Positions 5,961-7,331 of a DNA stretch of 7,331 nucleotides are shown here, one piece after another; within the stretch, counting starts at the first letter, position 1; each line of letters starts with the position of its first letter. The translations under genes and the position numbers were made by a program. This stretch comes from Massilia sp. UBA2604 (GTDB lineage: Bacteria; Pseudomonadota; Gammaproteobacteria; Burkholderiales; Burkholderiaceae_D), in NCBI GenBank assembly GCA_002339265.1, contig DDKG01000323.1, forward strand, positions 3,479-10,809. Reading direction: 5' to 3'. The notes beneath the pieces are model-generated. The model did not search any database. It was not told the DNA's origin and saw only the letters and a program-made list of their open reading frames with translations.

Positions 5961-6545
5961 ATGAAGAGTTCCTACCTGCGTGCCGGCGCGGCGCTGGCCT
6001 GCGCGGTCGCACTGTCTGCCTGCGGCGGCAGCGATGGCCAGCTTGAGCTGGGCGGCACGTTCCAGGGCGTGACCAAGGCAGGCCTGGTCGTGACCAGCGG
6101 CGGCCAGGAAAAGGCAATCACGCCGCCGGCCGATGGTTCCGGCCAGGGGCGCTGGGCATTCAACAACCTGATCTCGACCGATGACCGCTATAACGTCGAA
6201 GTCAAGTCGAGGCCGTCGAACGTCAAGGATTGCGTCATCGAAAATCCGAGCGGCCGTGCGGGCTACCACGTCTACACCGTCTACATCACTTGTGAACTCA
6301 ACCGCCATGAACTGTCCGGCACCGTCAGCAACCTGAAGGGCAATCTGGTCCTGGTCAACGGCTCCGATCGGGTGACCGTACCGGCCGGCGCCGCCTCGTT
6401 CAAGATGGCCGACGTTCCCGAGGATTCGCCGTACGGCGTCGCGGTCCTGGAGCAACCAGCCGGCCAGACCTGCACCGTCGGCAATGGCAGCGGCACCGTG
6501 GGCCCGGCCCCTGTCACCAACGTGGCCGTTACCTGCACCCCTTAA
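5961..6545 (+). CDS. Putative lipoprotein with two Cys-paired beta repeats (first of a tandem pair)
   Basis: Function unknown. The 194-residue product has a short signal peptide and a lipobox LSAC with the lipid Cys at residue 21, followed by GGSDG; the lack of Asp directly after Cys suggests outer-membrane sorting. The mature part has two repeat units of about 80 residues, roughly 31-114 and 118-194. Each is rich in beta-type sequence and has a Cys pair: C91/C111 and C171/C192. The second unit has the clear pattern YGVAVLEQPAGQTCTV, then GNGSGTV and VTNVAVTC, a motif I recognise from many secreted proteins of Burkholderiales but cannot tie to a named family. Start: ATG at 5961 has GGAG with a 5-base spacer. 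The same frame continues back to 5865, but that extension would bury the signal peptide and is rejected. Followed after 20 bases by a related gene. Confidence 0.88.
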   Translation: MKSSYLRAGAALACAVALSACGGSDGQLELGGTFQGVTKAGLVVTSGGQEKAITPPADGSGQGRWAFNNLISTDDRYNVEVKSRPSNVKDCVIENPSGRAGYHVYTVYITCELNRHELSGTVSNLKGNLVLVNGSDRVTVPAGAASFKMADVPEDSPYGVAVLEQPAGQTCTVGNGSGTVGPAPVTNVAVTCTP

Positions 6546-6565
6546 TTTTCCCTGGAGCGTTACGC

Positions 6566-7201
6566 ATGAAGTCTTCCCTGATCCGTCCGGCGCTCGCGCT
6601 GGCGCTGGCCGCTGGCCTGGCCGGTTGCGGCGGTAGCGACAAAGCCGAGTTTGTTGTCAAAGGCACCATCGCCAACGTCCATTATTCGGGCGCCGTCCTC
6701 TCCACCAATGGCATGGACCTGCCGATCCCTGCACCGGCCAGGCCGGGCGACACGGTGAGCTTCGCCTTCCCGAACAAGCTCGAGTATGGCGACGTGTACA
6801 ACGTCGTCTTCAAGTCGACGCCGGAGCACCAGCGCGAATGCGGTACGCCGCAGAATACGATTGCGAACTTCAACGATACCGCGGGCCGACTGGAGGACAT
6901 CAACATCACCTTCGTCTGCTCCCTGAACAACTATCCCCTGAAGGGCAAGGTCAACGGCCTGACCGCCGACGGCCTGGTGCTGGCCAATGGCAGTACCGGT
7001 GGTTCGGGCCCGGTAGCGAAGCCAGCTGTCGGCGTGACGACGCCGCTCGATTTCGCGCTGCCGAACGTCAATTACGGCACGACCTATGGTGTGGTGGTGA
7101 TTACCCAGCCAACCGGTCAGGTATGCACCGTGGTCAACGGTACTGGCACGATGCCTGATGCAGAAGTGACCAATATTCAGGTCAACTGCGTCTCTGCATA
7201 A
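6566..7201 (+). CDS. Putative lipoprotein with two Cys-paired beta repeats (second of a tandem pair)
   Basis: Function unknown; clearly a paralogue of the preceding protein. The 211-residue product opens with MKSS, has lipobox LAGC with the lipid Cys again at residue 21, and continues GGSD exactly as its neighbour does. Two repeat units follow, about 30-120 and 124-211, each with a Cys pair: C92/C118 and C187/C208. The second unit holds YGVVVITQPTGQVCTV, then NGTGTM and VTNIQVNC, matching the neighbour's pattern. It is longer because of insertions, including a Gly/Pro-rich stretch around 142-156. Start: ATG at 6566 has GGAG (6554-6557) with an 8-base spacer. The 20-base gap after the first gene contains only this binding site, so the two are almost surely co-transcribed. 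The N-terminal regions beyond the signal peptide have drifted further than the C-terminal units. Confidence 0.88.
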   Translation: MKSSLIRPALALALAAGLAGCGGSDKAEFVVKGTIANVHYSGAVLSTNGMDLPIPAPARPGDTVSFAFPNKLEYGDVYNVVFKSTPEHQRECGTPQNTIANFNDTAGRLEDINITFVCSLNNYPLKGKVNGLTADGLVLANGSTGGSGPVAKPAVGVTTPLDFALPNVNYGTTYGVVVITQPTGQVCTVVNGTGTMPDAEVTNIQVNCVSA

Positions 7202-7331
7202 AGCCACAGATATACACAATTCTTATGTCGAGTATTTGAAAGGGAAATTGGATTTATATGCTGTCGCGCAGCATAATAGCTCCTGTCTCCTCCAACTCTC
7301 CTCAGAAAAGAATTGGATTTCAGCCCGCTCC
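7202..7331. other. AT-rich tail after the lipoprotein pair, with a small hairpin and a short direct repeat
   Basis: No gene is supported in these 130 bases. A hairpin of TATGCTG (7257-7263) and CAGCATA (7269-7275) with loop TCGCG could end the lipoprotein transcript, but no T run follows, so it is not a standard terminator. The 10-mer AATTGGATTT appears at 7246-7255 and again at 7311-7320, 65 bases apart. The stretch 7281-7303 is a C/T-rich run. A gene ending from the right on the minus strand cannot be excluded, since one reverse frame is open to the window edge. Confidence 0.4.

Noticed and set aside
6560..7219. 219-residue minus-strand open frame opposite the second lipoprotein
   Set aside because: It is Arg/Val/His-rich shadow sequence without motifs; the plus strand gives a lipoprotein signal and a paralogue of the neighbouring gene.
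7258..7278. Six-codon minus-strand mini-ORF (Met-Leu-Arg-Asp-Ser-Ile) after an AGGAG motif
   Set aside because: It is too short to support as a gene, and its sequence coincides with the hairpin, so the match may be accidental.

Overview
The window looks like a GC-rich piece of a betaproteobacterial chromosome, most likely from the Oxalobacteraceae (Massilia/Telluria group). That guess rests on three things seen by eye: the fur / bamE-dapB divergent arrangement, the Fur protein with two CxxC motifs, and protein wording typical of that family. No database search was possible, so the genus is an inference.

Layout from left to right. Positions 1-920 hold dapB (partial, running off the left edge) and bamE, both on the minus strand. 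The ribosome binding site of dapB overlaps the bamE stop codon. A 79-base divergent spacer separates bamE from fur (plus strand, 1000-1431). A perfect 15-bp inverted repeat at 1468-1502 forms a terminator usable from both sides, shared by fur and the convergent fepA-like gene (minus, 1519-3720). This gene encodes a catecholate siderophore (enterobactin-type) outer-membrane receptor and has a good Fur box about 60 bases before its start. Then come hrcA (minus, 3871-4887), the heat-shock repressor, and a HAD-family phosphatase gene (minus, 5004-5705). The HAD start codon lies inside a perfect 14-bp tandem duplication. After a 255-base spacer, two tandem plus-strand genes (5961-6545 and 6566-7201) encode related lipoproteins with two Cys-containing beta repeats each. 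The last 130 bases hold a small hairpin and a short direct repeat but no recognisable gene.

How the genes relate: Fur probably represses the fepA-like receptor next door when iron is plentiful, so regulator and target sit side by side. BamE is a lipoprotein of the outer-membrane assembly machine that inserts beta-barrels such as FepA. DapB makes a precursor of lysine and peptidoglycan. HrcA normally controls groESL/dnaK through CIRCE sites. The HAD enzyme and the lipoprotein pair have no assigned pathway.

Most of the window is ordinary core genome. The parts that most deserve a second look are the tandem lipoprotein pair, the duplicated start region of the HAD gene, and the receptor gene placed where related betaproteobacteria, as I recall them, carry recN and nadK. 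I see no clear evidence of a previously undescribed multi-gene system, no mobile element, no tRNA or rRNA and no CRISPR array.
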